From Acidobacteriota bacterium (lineage in GTDB: Bacteria; Acidobacteriota; Terriglobia; Acidiferrales; UBA7541), in the NCBI GenBank assembly GCA_003224195.1, contig QHYP01000126.1, forward strand, positions 1-9,109: DNA of 9,109 nucleotides, in the 5' to 3' direction. Both the position numbers and the translations under genes were made by a program. Shown here one piece after another: positions 1 through 7,182 of the stretch (positions are counted from its first letter, which is position 1; each line of letters begins with the position of its first letter). The notes under the pieces were generated by a model. The model made no database searches. It worked only from the letters and a program-made list of their open reading frames with translations, and was not told the origin of the DNA.

Positions 1-1847
1 ATCTTTTCGATCTGTCCTGGACGGACGTCTTCGTTCAAATGGCTGCGGATGTAGTGATAGGCGATCTCCCGCGCCTCCGCCGAAGTAACGTCAAGCGAGC
101 GCGTCCGCCCTTCAAGAATTGCCCGCACTTGGTCGGCGATCTGCCGCGGCTCGAACGGTTCGCCGTCGTATTTCAGGATGTGATCGTGGACGCTGTATCC
201 GCTCTCCGCTCGCAGGTGACGCGCGAACTGCCCGGTCGCATTCACTTCGACGCAAATCGTGCGTTTGCACTTCCGCAGAATCTCATTGGCCTCGCGACTG
301 TGGAAAGGAAGGATATATTTGAAATGAAGTTGATTGGCGCGGATGCCGGCCGCCGCCAGTTGCTCGACAGCTTCACGAATAACACCCCTCGTTGAACCCC
401 AGCCGATAAGCGTCACTTCGGCATCAAGCGGACCCTCCAGCTTCGGCGCCGGAACGTCGCGCAGGGCAAGCCCGAGCTTTTTCATCCGTTTTTCCGCAAT
501 TTTGCGGCGCACTGCGGAATTCGTGAAAACGTCGCTGATTAAAATGCCCTCCTCATCGTGTTCGTCGCTGGCCGCCACATAAAGTGTGTTCGCGGTTCCC
601 GGAATCGCCCGCGGGGAGATTCCCGATGGCGTAAACGCATAGCGTTTGTACTTCCCGTTTTCCGGTTTCCATTCCGTTACGAACTCGCCCCTATCGATCG
701 GCACCGCAGCCGGAAGATCCTCGGGTTCGATGGTCTCGGGGTGCTCCGAAAGGAGCAAATCGGAAATGATGATGACCGGCAGTTGATATTTCTCCGCCAG
801 GTTGAAGGCCTCAACCGCCGAGTGAAAACAGTCCCGCGTGTCGCACGGCGCGATGATGACGCGGGGGAAGTCGCCCTGAGAAGCTCCGAAGACTTGATTC
901 AGGTCGGCTTGCTCGGTCTTCGTGGGGATTCCCGTGGAAGGGCCGCCGCGCTGTACTTCAATGATCACCACGGGCGCTTCGATCATGCCCGCCTGGCCGA
1001 TCGCTTCGGTCATCAGCGCGAAGCCGCCTCCCGAAGTGCCGCACATCGCTCGCACTCCGGCAAAGCCCGCTCCGATCGCGATATTGGCAACCGCTAGCTC
1101 ATCCTCGCACTGCTTGACCACGATGCCGCAGCGCTCGCCGTGTGCGGCCATCCAGTGTAGAATGGCCGATGCCGGAGTCATGGGGTAAGCCGAATAGAAT
1201 TTGCAGCCGGCAGCGACGGCGCCCAGGCAGAAGGCCTCGTTTCCCGTGATGAACGGCCGGCGCTTGCGAGTGAAATTCCACTGGCACCCAAGCGGCACAA
1301 AGCGCTCCCGGGCATAGTCGTAGCCGGCGCGCGCCAGGTTCACGTTCTGGTCCACAACGGCCTTTCCCTTGTGCCCAAAGGTATCGGCGAAAACTTCGGC
1401 CGTTACCTGGAAGTCCAAGTCCAGGAGGAAAAGCAGGGCCCCGAGGGCCACCGTATTCTGCATGATGGGCTGGATGGCGCCGAAAGGTTTTGTCAGCTCT
1501 CCGACGGGCAGGGGCGCGGCCAGGATGGTTTCGGCCAGCGGAACATTGCATCGCAGCTTGTCGGCGTTGAAGAGCACGACCCCGCCGGGGTCCACCTCTC
1601 CTGCGTGACGCTCAATCGCGTCTTGGTTCAGGGCGATGAGGGCGTTTAGATGATCCCCGTGTGAAGCGACCTTCTCCTGTCCCAAGCGCACGCGGAGCCA
1701 GATGTGTCCCCCGCGTATGATCGATTGATAGCTGTTATAGGCGTGAACGTACAGGCCCAACCGTGACGCGGTTTTGGCTAGAGTGTCGCCCGTTTTGTCC
1801 AAGCCGTCGCCGGCCGCTCCGCCAATCCCAATGGTAACGCTGCTCAT
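1..1847 (-). CDS. korA: 2-oxoacid:ferredoxin oxidoreductase, fused gamma-alpha subunit (KorA type), 3' end cut by window edge
   Basis: This gene encodes the large subunit of a cytoplasmic thiamine-diphosphate enzyme that oxidises a 2-oxoacid (probably 2-oxoglutarate) with CoA to acyl-CoA and CO2, reducing ferredoxin. The frame runs unbroken for 615 codons from ATG at 1847 and leaves the window without a stop. Residues 5-190 are the gamma domain (GIGGAAGDG near residue 7, SYQSIIRGG at 39-47). From about residue 197 comes the alpha domain, with YPMTPAS (221-227, the YPITPxS motif of the family), GTSGGG (270-275) and RGGPSTGIPTKTEQADL (300-316). The C-terminal transketolase-like domain follows at about 475-580. 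KorA fusions are usually about 600-650 residues, so few codons are missing. The start is supported by GGAGGGGG at 1855-1862. The TPP-binding beta subunit, not in this window, would be expected just beyond the left edge. The fused architecture favours 2-oxoglutarate, but pyruvate or branched-chain oxoacids are not excluded. Confidence 0.92.
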   Translation of the reverse strand, partial: MSSVTIGIGGAAGDGLDKTGDTLAKTASRLGLYVHAYNSYQSIIRGGHIWLRVRLGQEKVASHGDHLNALIALNQDAIERHAGEVDPGGVVLFNADKLRCNVPLAETILAAPLPVGELTKPFGAIQPIMQNTVALGALLFLLDLDFQVTAEVFADTFGHKGKAVVDQNVNLARAGYDYARERFVPLGCQWNFTRKRRPFITGNEAFCLGAVAAGCKFYSAYPMTPASAILHWMAAHGERCGIVVKQCEDELAVANIAIGAGFAGVRAMCGTSGGGFALMTEAIGQAGMIEAPVVIIEVQRGGPSTGIPTKTEQADLNQVFGASQGDFPRVIIAPCDTRDCFHSAVEAFNLAEKYQLPVIIISDLLLSEHPETIEPEDLPAAVPIDRGEFVTEWKPENGKYKRYAFTPSGISPRAIPGTANTLYVAASDEHDEEGILISDVFTNSAVRRKIAEKRMKKLGLALRDVPAPKLEGPLDAEVTLIGWGSTRGVIREAVEQLAAAGIRANQLHFKYILPFHSREANEILRKCKRTICVEVNATGQFARHLRAESGYSVHDHILKYDGEPFEPRQIADQVRAILEGRTRSLDVTSAEAREIAYHYIRSHLNEDVRPGQIEK

Positions 1848-1918
1848 CGCAGAGCCCCCTCCATACTGGCCACCGAACCCCGTAGGCAGCTTCCTGCTTC
1901 GACTTGACTCGTGCGGGG

Positions 1919-1947
1919 ATGATACGTCCGCTGGGCCCCTGTTTCAA
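1919..1947 (-). promoter_or_regulatory. Predicted sigma70-like promoter of korA
   Basis: On the minus strand, TTGAAA (1947-1942) is followed after exactly 17 bases by TATCAT (1924-1919). Each hexamer matches its consensus at five of six positions. Transcription would start near 1912, leaving a leader of about 65 bases before the korA ATG at 1847. The position and strand fit korA. There is no experimental support. Confidence 0.55.
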
Positions 1948-1970
1948 GGCTCAATCCTGTTCCGGGGCCC
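1933..1970. promoter_or_regulatory. Inverted repeat GGGCCCC / GGGGCCC, possible operator at the korA promoter
   Basis: GGGCCCC at 1933-1939 and GGGGCCC at 1964-1970 are perfect inverted copies separated by 24 bases. Each contains the palindrome GGGCCC, and the two palindrome centres are 32 bases apart, about three helical turns. The left arm lies between the -35 and -10 hexamers of the predicted korA promoter; the right arm lies just upstream of the -35. A regulator binding both would control korA and might also affect aceE. A 7-base inverted repeat in a GC-rich region can occur by chance, so this is only a candidate. Confidence 0.25.
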
Positions 1971-2142
1971 TCTGTCATTCGGCGGCGCAAATTAGGTTGC
2001 ACCGAGGACTCCAGGTCCGCCACCTATGCCCAATTGGCGGATACGTCGGCGCATCCGGCAGCCGTATTCTCGTTACGACCCCAACTCCCAGATGGTCCTA
2101 CGCTGTGCGCAAAACGTCGTTGCGGTGTATTCTATTTTGTTG

Positions 2143-2148
2143 AAGGAG
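2143..2148 (+). promoter_or_regulatory. Ribosome binding site deciding the aceE start
   Basis: AAGGAG at 2143-2148 lies 10 bases before a GTG at 2159, in the frame that encodes the conserved AceE N-terminus. The alternative in-frame ATG at 2213 has only AGAGGGG, 12 bases away. The GTG start therefore looks better, although the first ~45 residues are not recognisably conserved and the ATG cannot be ruled out. Confidence 0.5.
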
Positions 2149-2158
2149 TTGAACCGAA

Positions 2159-2758
2159 GTGGCCAGTCGGGAAATTCCCCGCGGGACTCGCCAAGAGGGG
2201 CACAGCGAACTCATGGACAGCGAGACGTCTACCCATCCTCCGCACGTTGACCGCGGCGTTCACCCCGATTCTATCGGGGCGGTCACCAATAAAATGGAGG
2301 AGGTCGAGGTTCAAGAGTGGCTCGAATCCCTCGATTCGGTCCTCGAATCGAGCGGCCCTGAAGTGGCCATGCACATTCTGGAGCGCCTGCGCGCCCACGC
2401 GACGGTCGCCGGCGTCACCCTGCCTTTCACCGCCAATACGCCTTATGCCAACACCATTCCGTGGCGCCTCCAACCCTTGTTCCCGGGCGATCAAGAGCTC
2501 GAGCGGCGGATCAAAAGCCTGGTGCGCTGGAACGCGCCAACCGTATCGAGCACAACATCGGCGGCCACATCTCCACCTTCGCTTCCGCTGCCACTCTGTA
2601 CGAGGTCGGTTTCAATCACTTCTTCCGCGCGCGAAGTGAGAGCCTCGAAGGTGACACGATCTATTTTCAGGGCCACGCGGCGCCCGGCATTTACGCTCGG
2701 GCCTTTCTCGAAGGGCGCCTCACTCTGCAGCAGCTCGAAAACTTTCGCCGCGAATTGA
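2159..2758 (+). pseudogene. aceE: Pyruvate dehydrogenase E1 (AceE), N-terminal fragment before a frameshift
   Basis: This frame encodes the N-terminal part of the homodimeric pyruvate dehydrogenase E1 up to about base 2536. Residues around 50-126 match the family: VQEWLESLDSVLESSG is the first helix, NTPYANTIPWRLQPLFPGD resembles the NYINTIP-x-x-x-QPxYPG segment of E. coli AceE, and LERRIKSLVRWNA closes it. After RWNA (residues 123-126) the frame turns into low-complexity Ser/Pro/Thr sequence unlike AceE and stops at 2758. The rest of AceE continues in another frame. In E. coli the N-terminal ~50 residues bind the E2 core, so this piece matters for complex assembly. Read alone, it would make a nonfunctional 199-residue peptide. 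Confidence 0.8.
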
Positions 2759-4920
2759 AGCCCGGCGGCGGCCTCTCCTCCTATCCGCATCCCTGGCTGA
2801 TGCCGGACTTCTGGGAGTTTCCTTCGGTTTCCATGGGTCTCAGCCCGCTGATGGCCATCTATCAGGCGCGCTTCAATCGGTATCTCGAAGACCGCGGCCT
2901 CAAGCCAATCACCGACGCGAAGGTTTGGGCGTTTATCGGCGACGGCGAAACTGATGAGCCGGAGTCGCTGGGAGCCATCACGCTCGCCGCGCGCGAAAAA
3001 CTCGACAACTTGATCTTCGTCATCAACTGCAACCTGCAACGCCTGGATGGGCCGGTTCGCGGCAACGGCCAAATCATCCAGGAGCTGGAGTCGGCCTTCC
3101 GCGGCGCCGGCTGGAACGTCATCAAGGTTCTCTGGGGAAGCGAGTGGGACCCGATTCTCGAGCGCGACACGGAACGCCTCCTCGTCAAGCGCATGGGTGA
3201 GTTGGTGGACGGTGAATATCAAAAGCTCGTGGTTTCTTCGGGGTCGTATGTTCGGCAGAGCTTTTTTGGCACTGACCCGAGACTCCTCAAACTAGTCGAG
3301 CCGCTTCCCGATCAGGCGCTGCAGCGTCTCCGCCTGGGTGGCCATGATCCGAAGAAGGTCTATGCCGCGTACAAGGTCGCTGTCGAGCACACGGGCTCGC
3401 CGACCGTTATTCTTGCGCGGACCATCAAGGGCTACGGACTTGGCGAAGCGGGCGAAGGCAAGAACGTAACGCACCAGCAGAAGAAGCTGAACGAGGAAGA
3501 GCTGCTGGAATTCCGCTCGCGATTCGGCATTCCGCTGAGCGATGAGGACTGCCTCGAGGTGCCTTTCTACCGGCCGGCGGAGGATAGCGAGGAAATTCAA
3601 TACCTTCGCGTGCGTCGCGAGGCGCTGGGCGGCTATGTACCTAAGCGGTGCGCGCGCTCGAAGCCCATTCGCGCGGACCACGACGATCTCTTCGCGGAAT
3701 TCCTGAGCGGCAGCGAGGGCCGCGAGGTCTCGACCACCATGGCTTTCGTCGCCATGCTGCGAAAGATGCTGAAGGATCCGGAGATCGGCAAGCTCGTCGT
3801 GCCCATTGTGCCGGACGAGGCGCGCACCTTCGGCATGGAATCTCTCTTCCGCGCCGTGGGCATCTACTCCAGTGTCGGGCAGAAATACGAGCCCGTGGAT
3901 GTCAACACTCTGCTCTATTACAAGGAAGCAAAGGACGGCCAGATTCTCGAAGAGGGAATCACCGAAGCGGGCTCCATGGGCTCCTTTATCGCCGCTGGCT
4001 CCGCCTACGCCACGCATGGCATCAACACGATTCCATTCTTCATTTTCTATTCGATGTTCGGTTTCCAGCGCATCGCGGACTTCATCTGGGCCGCTGCGGA
4101 CATGCGCTGCCGGGGATTTATGCTCGGCGGCACGGCCGGGCGCACCACGCTCGCCGGCGAAGGCCTCCAGCACCAGGACGGTAACAGCCATGTGCTGGCC
4201 TTGCCCGTGCCGAACCTCCTGGCCTACGATCCGGCGTTCGCCTATGAGATAGCGGTCATCATTCAAGACGGCATCCGGCGCATGTACAGAGATGGAGAAA
4301 GCATCTTTTACTACCTGACCGTCATGAACGAGCCGTACGCCATGCCCGCCATGCCGGGCGATGTGAAAGACGGCATTTTGAATGGCATGTATCGCTTCCG
4401 CGCCTCGGAGAACAAGAAATCGAAGCTTCGCGCGCAGCTTTTCGGCAGCGGCGCCATTCTGCGCGAGGCCCTCCAGGCGCAGGAACTCCTCGAGTCGAAA
4501 TTCGGTGTCGCCGCCGACGTATGGAGTGTGACGAGCTACAAAGGTCTCTACCGCGACGCCCTCGACGCGGACCGCTGGAACAGGCTGCACGCGGGCGAAA
4601 AGCCCCGGCTTCCTTACGTCACCGAATGTCTCGCCGACGTACCTGGAGTGCTGGTTGCCGCATCGGATTATCTGAAGGCGCTGCCGAATCTCGTTAGCAA
4701 ATGGATGCCGCGAGCGCTTCTCTCGCTCGGCACGGACGGCTTTGGCCGCAGCGATGGCCGCGCCGGCCTGCGCGATTTCTTTGAGGTGGATGCGCGCTTT
4801 ATTGCGCTGGCCACTCTGGCCGAATTGTGCCGCGAAGGCCAGGTCCAGAAATCAGTTGTGCAAAAGGCCATGAAGGAGCTCGAAATCGATCCCGAGAAGC
4901 GCAACCCGATGATCTCTTGA
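2461..4920 (+). CDS. aceE: Pyruvate dehydrogenase E1 component (AceE, homodimeric type), main body after the frameshift
   Basis: The enzyme decarboxylates pyruvate with thiamine diphosphate and passes the acetyl group to lipoyl-E2. True homology in this frame begins at RANR (2533). The 24 residues before it, from GTG 2461, are not AceE-like, and that GTG has no Shine-Dalgarno sequence, so it is an artificial start. Numbered from 2461: GGH at H36 and QGH at H72 correspond to E. coli H106 and H142. The thiamine-diphosphate motif runs from GDGE (160-163) to NCN (189-191). GKNVTH (H338) matches E. coli H407, EEGITEAG (E502) matches E571, and LQH (H571) matches H640. The protein ends in a normal AceE C-terminus, IDPEKRNPMIS. 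Joined to the upstream fragment and with about six missing codons restored, it would be about 926 residues, a usual size (E. coli 887). No E2 (aceF) or E3 (lpd) gene is next to it. E. coli numbers come from remembered sequence. Confidence 0.9.
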   Translation: MAPPTLVPGRSRARAADQKPGALERANRIEHNIGGHISTFASAATLYEVGFNHFFRARSESLEGDTIYFQGHAAPGIYARAFLEGRLTLQQLENFRRELKPGGGLSSYPHPWLMPDFWEFPSVSMGLSPLMAIYQARFNRYLEDRGLKPITDAKVWAFIGDGETDEPESLGAITLAAREKLDNLIFVINCNLQRLDGPVRGNGQIIQELESAFRGAGWNVIKVLWGSEWDPILERDTERLLVKRMGELVDGEYQKLVVSSGSYVRQSFFGTDPRLLKLVEPLPDQALQRLRLGGHDPKKVYAAYKVAVEHTGSPTVILARTIKGYGLGEAGEGKNVTHQQKKLNEEELLEFRSRFGIPLSDEDCLEVPFYRPAEDSEEIQYLRVRREALGGYVPKRCARSKPIRADHDDLFAEFLSGSEGREVSTTMAFVAMLRKMLKDPEIGKLVVPIVPDEARTFGMESLFRAVGIYSSVGQKYEPVDVNTLLYYKEAKDGQILEEGITEAGSMGSFIAAGSAYATHGINTIPFFIFYSMFGFQRIADFIWAAADMRCRGFMLGGTAGRTTLAGEGLQHQDGNSHVLALPVPNLLAYDPAFAYEIAVIIQDGIRRMYRDGESIFYYLTVMNEPYAMPAMPGDVKDGILNGMYRFRASENKKSKLRAQLFGSGAILREALQAQELLESKFGVAADVWSVTSYKGLYRDALDADRWNRLHAGEKPRLPYVTECLADVPGVLVAASDYLKALPNLVSKWMPRALLSLGTDGFGRSDGRAGLRDFFEVDARFIALATLAELCREGQVQKSVVQKAMKELEIDPEKRNPMIS
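2525..2544 (+). other. aceE: Frame break in aceE: apparent ~19-base deletion
   Basis: CGC TGG AAC GC (RWNA) reads in the frame of 2159. Overlapping it, CGC GCC AAC CGT (RANR, 2533-2544) reads in the frame of 2461. Relatives have RWNAMAMVVRANR at this place. The observed DNA is 20 bases where 39 would be needed, so about 19 bases appear lost. That is not a multiple of three. The short repeat CGC at the joint would suit a slippage or microhomology deletion. There is no slippery heptamer, and the conserved residues are missing, so programmed frameshifting is a poor explanation. Confidence 0.75.
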
Positions 4921-5191
4921 TTCGCTCTTTCATTCTTCTTCACGGCGAAAAAGTAACTTTCGGTTGGTGCTCCAGTTAAGCTATTCAGGGGGCGTGTCTC
5001 CAGGCCTCCGTCCGCCTCTGCACTCGCAAATTGTTGCCAAAGAATGGCACAATCGGTACTTCCGAAAGCGAGTGAAATATTCGGCCCAAGCCCTGCGTAG
5101 TCGGGATGGAGGGTTCCGCGGATTAATATCGAGCGTGCTCGTTGCGGAGCCGCAGGCTCAAAGGGAGTTTTTCTCGGGACGTTTGTCTTCG
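4921..5191. other. Intergenic region between aceE and the exporter operon
   Basis: This 271-base gap should contain the aceE terminator and the promoter of the exporter operon, but neither is clear. A weak hairpin with 5-base arms (CGAAA 4946-4950, TTTCG 4958-4962) lacks a GC-rich stem and a T tract. A second small hairpin, GAGCC/GGCTC at 5147-5159, lies close to the start of the next gene. A TAATAT hexamer at 5124-5129 could be a -10 element but has no matching -35. Part of the region is open in frame with the next gene, up to 4964, but it does not look like protein of that family. Confidence 0.5.
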
Positions 5192-6430
5192 ATGAGTGCA
5201 CCTGCACAAGCGCGCCAGCACGATCTCGCCTCGCTCAAAATCGAGGAGCGGTCGCGTACTACCGGCAAGGCTGGCAGGCGTATGGGGCTCTTCGCCGCTG
5301 GCCTCGGGCTCTTTGTGCTTGCCGTGGGCGGCGTGTTGGCGCTTCGTGGACAGAAGCCTGTCGTCGAAGTGGCCGCGGCAAGGCCGGCAGGAGATCTTCG
5401 TGCCGACGCGCTGCTCAATGCCAGCGGCTACGTCACGCCGCGCCGCCGCGCCACCGTCGCCGCCAAGATCACTGGCCGCGTAACCAGTGTTCTCTTCGAT
5501 GAGGGCGTGCGCGTACGCGAGGGCCAGGTTCTGGCTACATTGGATGATTCGGACGCCAAGCGCGCGCTCGACGCCGCGAAAGCGGATCGCGACGCCGCTC
5601 AGGCTACCATCACCGATTACGAAGTGCAGCTCAAAAACGCCGAAATCACTCTGCACCGCGCGCAGGCATTGCAGGCCGCCGGTGTGCAAACCCAGGAAGC
5701 TCTGGACAACGCGCGGACGGCCACGGACAGCCTGAAGGCGAAGATTGCCCTCAGCAAACAGCAAGTGGCCGCCGCCGAAGCGCGCATCCAGGAGGCGCAG
5801 CAGAACGTGGACAATACCGTGATTCGCGCGCCGTTTGCGGGAATCGTCGTGTCCAAGGACGCTCAAGTGGGCGAGATGGTTTCTCCGATTTCCGCTGGTG
5901 GCGGTTTCACGCGCACGGGCATCGCCACGATCGTGGACATGAACTCGAACGAAATCGAAGTGGACGTAAACGAGGCGTACATCGCGCGCGTGGTGCCCGG
6001 CCAAAAGGTTGTCGCGACTCTGGACGCCTATCCTGAATGGCAGATTCCCTGCAAAGTGCGCACCGTGATCCCCACGGCTGACCGCCAGAAGGCTACGGTG
6101 AAAGTCCGCATTTCATTCGACAAGCTCGATCCGAAAATTCTGCCGGACATGGGCGTCAAGGTCGCTTTTCTCGGTAACGAGCCGGTCGCGCAAAAAGGGA
6201 AGGGAAGCGCAGCGAAAGCTTTGATTCCGCAAAGTGCCGTTCGCCAGGATGGTGGCAATTCGATTGTCTTTTTGGTGCGCGATGGGAAATTGGAGCGCCG
6301 CGCCGTCAACCTCGGCGCGCAGCGCGGCAGCGATGTCGAGGTGATGGCCGGCGTTTCGCCGGGAGATTCTTTGGTCGTTCACGGGCCGGAGGCTCTCCGC
6401 GACGGCCAATCTGTTCAGATCAGACAGTAG
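5192..6430 (+). CDS. Membrane-fusion (periplasmic adaptor) protein of an ABC exporter, HlyD/MacA family
   Basis: This adaptor links an inner-membrane transporter to an outer-membrane channel. From ATG 5192 the protein is 412 residues. It has a short basic cytoplasmic tail, one membrane anchor (about 31-51, after GKAGRR) and then a lipoyl-like half (about 78-118, with GYVTPRRRATVAAKITGRV). A long alpha-helical coiled-coil hairpin follows (about 120-208), and the second lipoyl half has IRAPFAGIVV (211-220). Beta-barrel and membrane-proximal domains follow to the end. The hairpin tip, R156 to D172 (RAQALQAAGVQTQEALDNA), resembles the R-L-x-x-L...S...LD motif by which MacA/AcrA adaptors contact TolC. 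I chose 5192 because family features start soon after it; a longer frame opens at 4964, but its extra 76 residues look random. The Shine-Dalgarno sequence is weak (GGGA at 5176-5179). The ATPase gene follows 11 bases after the stop, so the two form an operon. Confidence 0.9.
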   Translation: MSAPAQARQHDLASLKIEERSRTTGKAGRRMGLFAAGLGLFVLAVGGVLALRGQKPVVEVAAARPAGDLRADALLNASGYVTPRRRATVAAKITGRVTSVLFDEGVRVREGQVLATLDDSDAKRALDAAKADRDAAQATITDYEVQLKNAEITLHRAQALQAAGVQTQEALDNARTATDSLKAKIALSKQQVAAAEARIQEAQQNVDNTVIRAPFAGIVVSKDAQVGEMVSPISAGGGFTRTGIATIVDMNSNEIEVDVNEAYIARVVPGQKVVATLDAYPEWQIPCKVRTVIPTADRQKATVKVRISFDKLDPKILPDMGVKVAFLGNEPVAQKGKGSAAKALIPQSAVRQDGGNSIVFLVRDGKLERRAVNLGAQRGSDVEVMAGVSPGDSLVVHGPEALRDGQSVQIRQ

Positions 6431-6436
6431 GGGGAG
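6431..6436 (+). promoter_or_regulatory. Ribosome binding site of the exporter ATPase
   Basis: GGGGAG directly after the TAG stop of the adaptor gene, with a 5-base spacing to ATG 6442, fixes the ATPase start at 6442. Confidence 0.7.
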
Positions 6437-6441
6437 ACGAC

Positions 6442-7182
6442 ATGGTGCAAGTGGACGGGCACGGCGCTACAGCGAGCTTGATCCAGGTTCGCGGTCTGGA
6501 CAAAAAGTACAAACGCGGCAGCGAGGAGATTCACGTCCTTCAGGGACTGAATTTGGACGTCGATCAGGGCGAATTCGTGGCCTTCATGGGGCCGAGCGGC
6601 TCGGGCAAAACGACGCTGCTGAATCTCCTGGGCGGTTTGGACGTTCCCTCCGCGGGAAGCATCGTCGTCTCCGGCGACGAAATCACGCACATGTCGCGCG
6701 GCAAATTGACGGAGTGGCGCGCGCGCCATGTCGGCTTCATCTTCCAGATGTACAACCTCATTCCCGTTCTGACGGCCTATCAAAATGTCGAGTTGCCGCT
6801 GCTCTTGACGAAGCTCTCTGGAGCGGAGCGGCGCAAGCACGTCGAAACTGCCCTCGGCCTGGTCGGTCTCGCCGACCGCATGCGCCATTACCCGCGCCAG
6901 CTTTCCGGCGGCCAGGAACAGCGCGTCGCGATTGCGCGCGCCGTCGTCTCCGATCCCACGTTCTTGCTCTGCGACGAGCCGACCGGCGATCTCGACCGCA
7001 AGAGCGCGGATGAGATCATGGCTCTCATCGAGCGTCTCGTCCGGGAATATCGCAAAACCGTCCTGATGGTGACGCACGATCCCGTAGTCGCCCAGCGCGC
7101 GGACACCACGCTCCACCTCGAAAAAGGCGCGCTTGTCGAAGCGGGCCAGCGCCGCCGCGTTCCCGCGGGAGGTGTGGCATGA
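6442..7182 (+). CDS. ABC exporter ATP-binding protein, MacB/LolD (LolCDE) family
   Basis: This is the nucleotide-binding subunit that powers the permeases encoded next. The 246-residue protein has every expected motif: Walker A GPSGSGKT (50-57), Q-loop Q102 in IFQMYNLIP, signature LSGGQ (154-158), Walker B FLLCDEP (174-180), D-loop GDLD (182-185) and the switch histidine H212 in VTHDP. The FQMYNLIPVLTAYQNVELPL stretch and the CDEPTGDLD form are typical of the MacB/LolD/FtsE-like branch, whose transporters work by mechanotransmission on periplasmic substrates. The N-terminal ~13 residues before SLIQVRGL are an unremarkable extension, supported by the strong ribosome binding site. Its stop codon overlaps the start of the first permease (ATGA at 7179-7182), which implies coupled translation. 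Role in the complex: high confidence; substrate: unknown. Confidence 0.95.
   Translation: MVQVDGHGATASLIQVRGLDKKYKRGSEEIHVLQGLNLDVDQGEFVAFMGPSGSGKTTLLNLLGGLDVPSAGSIVVSGDEITHMSRGKLTEWRARHVGFIFQMYNLIPVLTAYQNVELPLLLTKLSGAERRKHVETALGLVGLADRMRHYPRQLSGGQEQRVAIARAVVSDPTFLLCDEPTGDLDRKSADEIMALIERLVREYRKTVLMVTHDPVVAQRADTTLHLEKGALVEAGQRRRVPAGGVA
7168..7172 (+). promoter_or_regulatory. Ribosome binding site of permease 1
   Basis: GGAGG at 7168-7172, inside the end of the ATPase gene, is 6 bases before ATG 7179 and confirms the overlapping start. Confidence 0.75.

Larger units (their letters stand above)
1848..2158. other. Divergent intergenic region between korA and aceE
   Basis: This 311-base stretch separates the start codons of two divergent genes. 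It holds the predicted korA promoter and the GGGCCC inverted repeat described separately. It also contains an 8-base palindrome, CCAATTGG (2030-2037), and two TATTCT hexamers (2065-2070 and 2128-2133) that could act as -10 elements for aceE. I found no acceptable -35 hexamer for either of those. No convincing small gene, RNA or terminator is visible. Confidence 0.6.

Noticed and set aside
1921..2047. Direct repeat GATACGTC at 1921-1928 and 2040-2047 in the divergent region
   Set aside because: One repeated 8-mer is expected by chance in about 300 bases, and the copies are 119 bases apart in the same orientation without further matching flanks.
2525..2544. Programmed ribosomal frameshift in aceE
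   Set aside because: There is no slippery sequence or downstream structure that I can see, and shifting frame would not restore the missing conserved residues. A deletion explains the data better.
3292..4590. Long open frame (432 codons) on the minus strand opposite aceE
   Set aside because: The plus strand here is unmistakable AceE with intact active-site motifs. The antisense translation is rich in His, Arg and Ala and matches no family, as expected from GC-rich third positions.
4946..4962. Hairpin after aceE as an intrinsic terminator
   Set aside because: The stem is only five pairs, mostly A-T, and is not followed by a T tract.
5045..5060. TGGCAC-like sigma54 promoter before the exporter operon
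   Set aside because: The -24 half looks right, but the required GC at -12 is AC at the correct spacing, and no enhancer-type repeats are visible.
4964..5191. Possible 76-residue N-terminal extension of the membrane-fusion protein
   Set aside because: It has no ribosome binding site, no signal or family-like sequence, and it would put the membrane anchor more than 100 residues from the start. It is open by chance.
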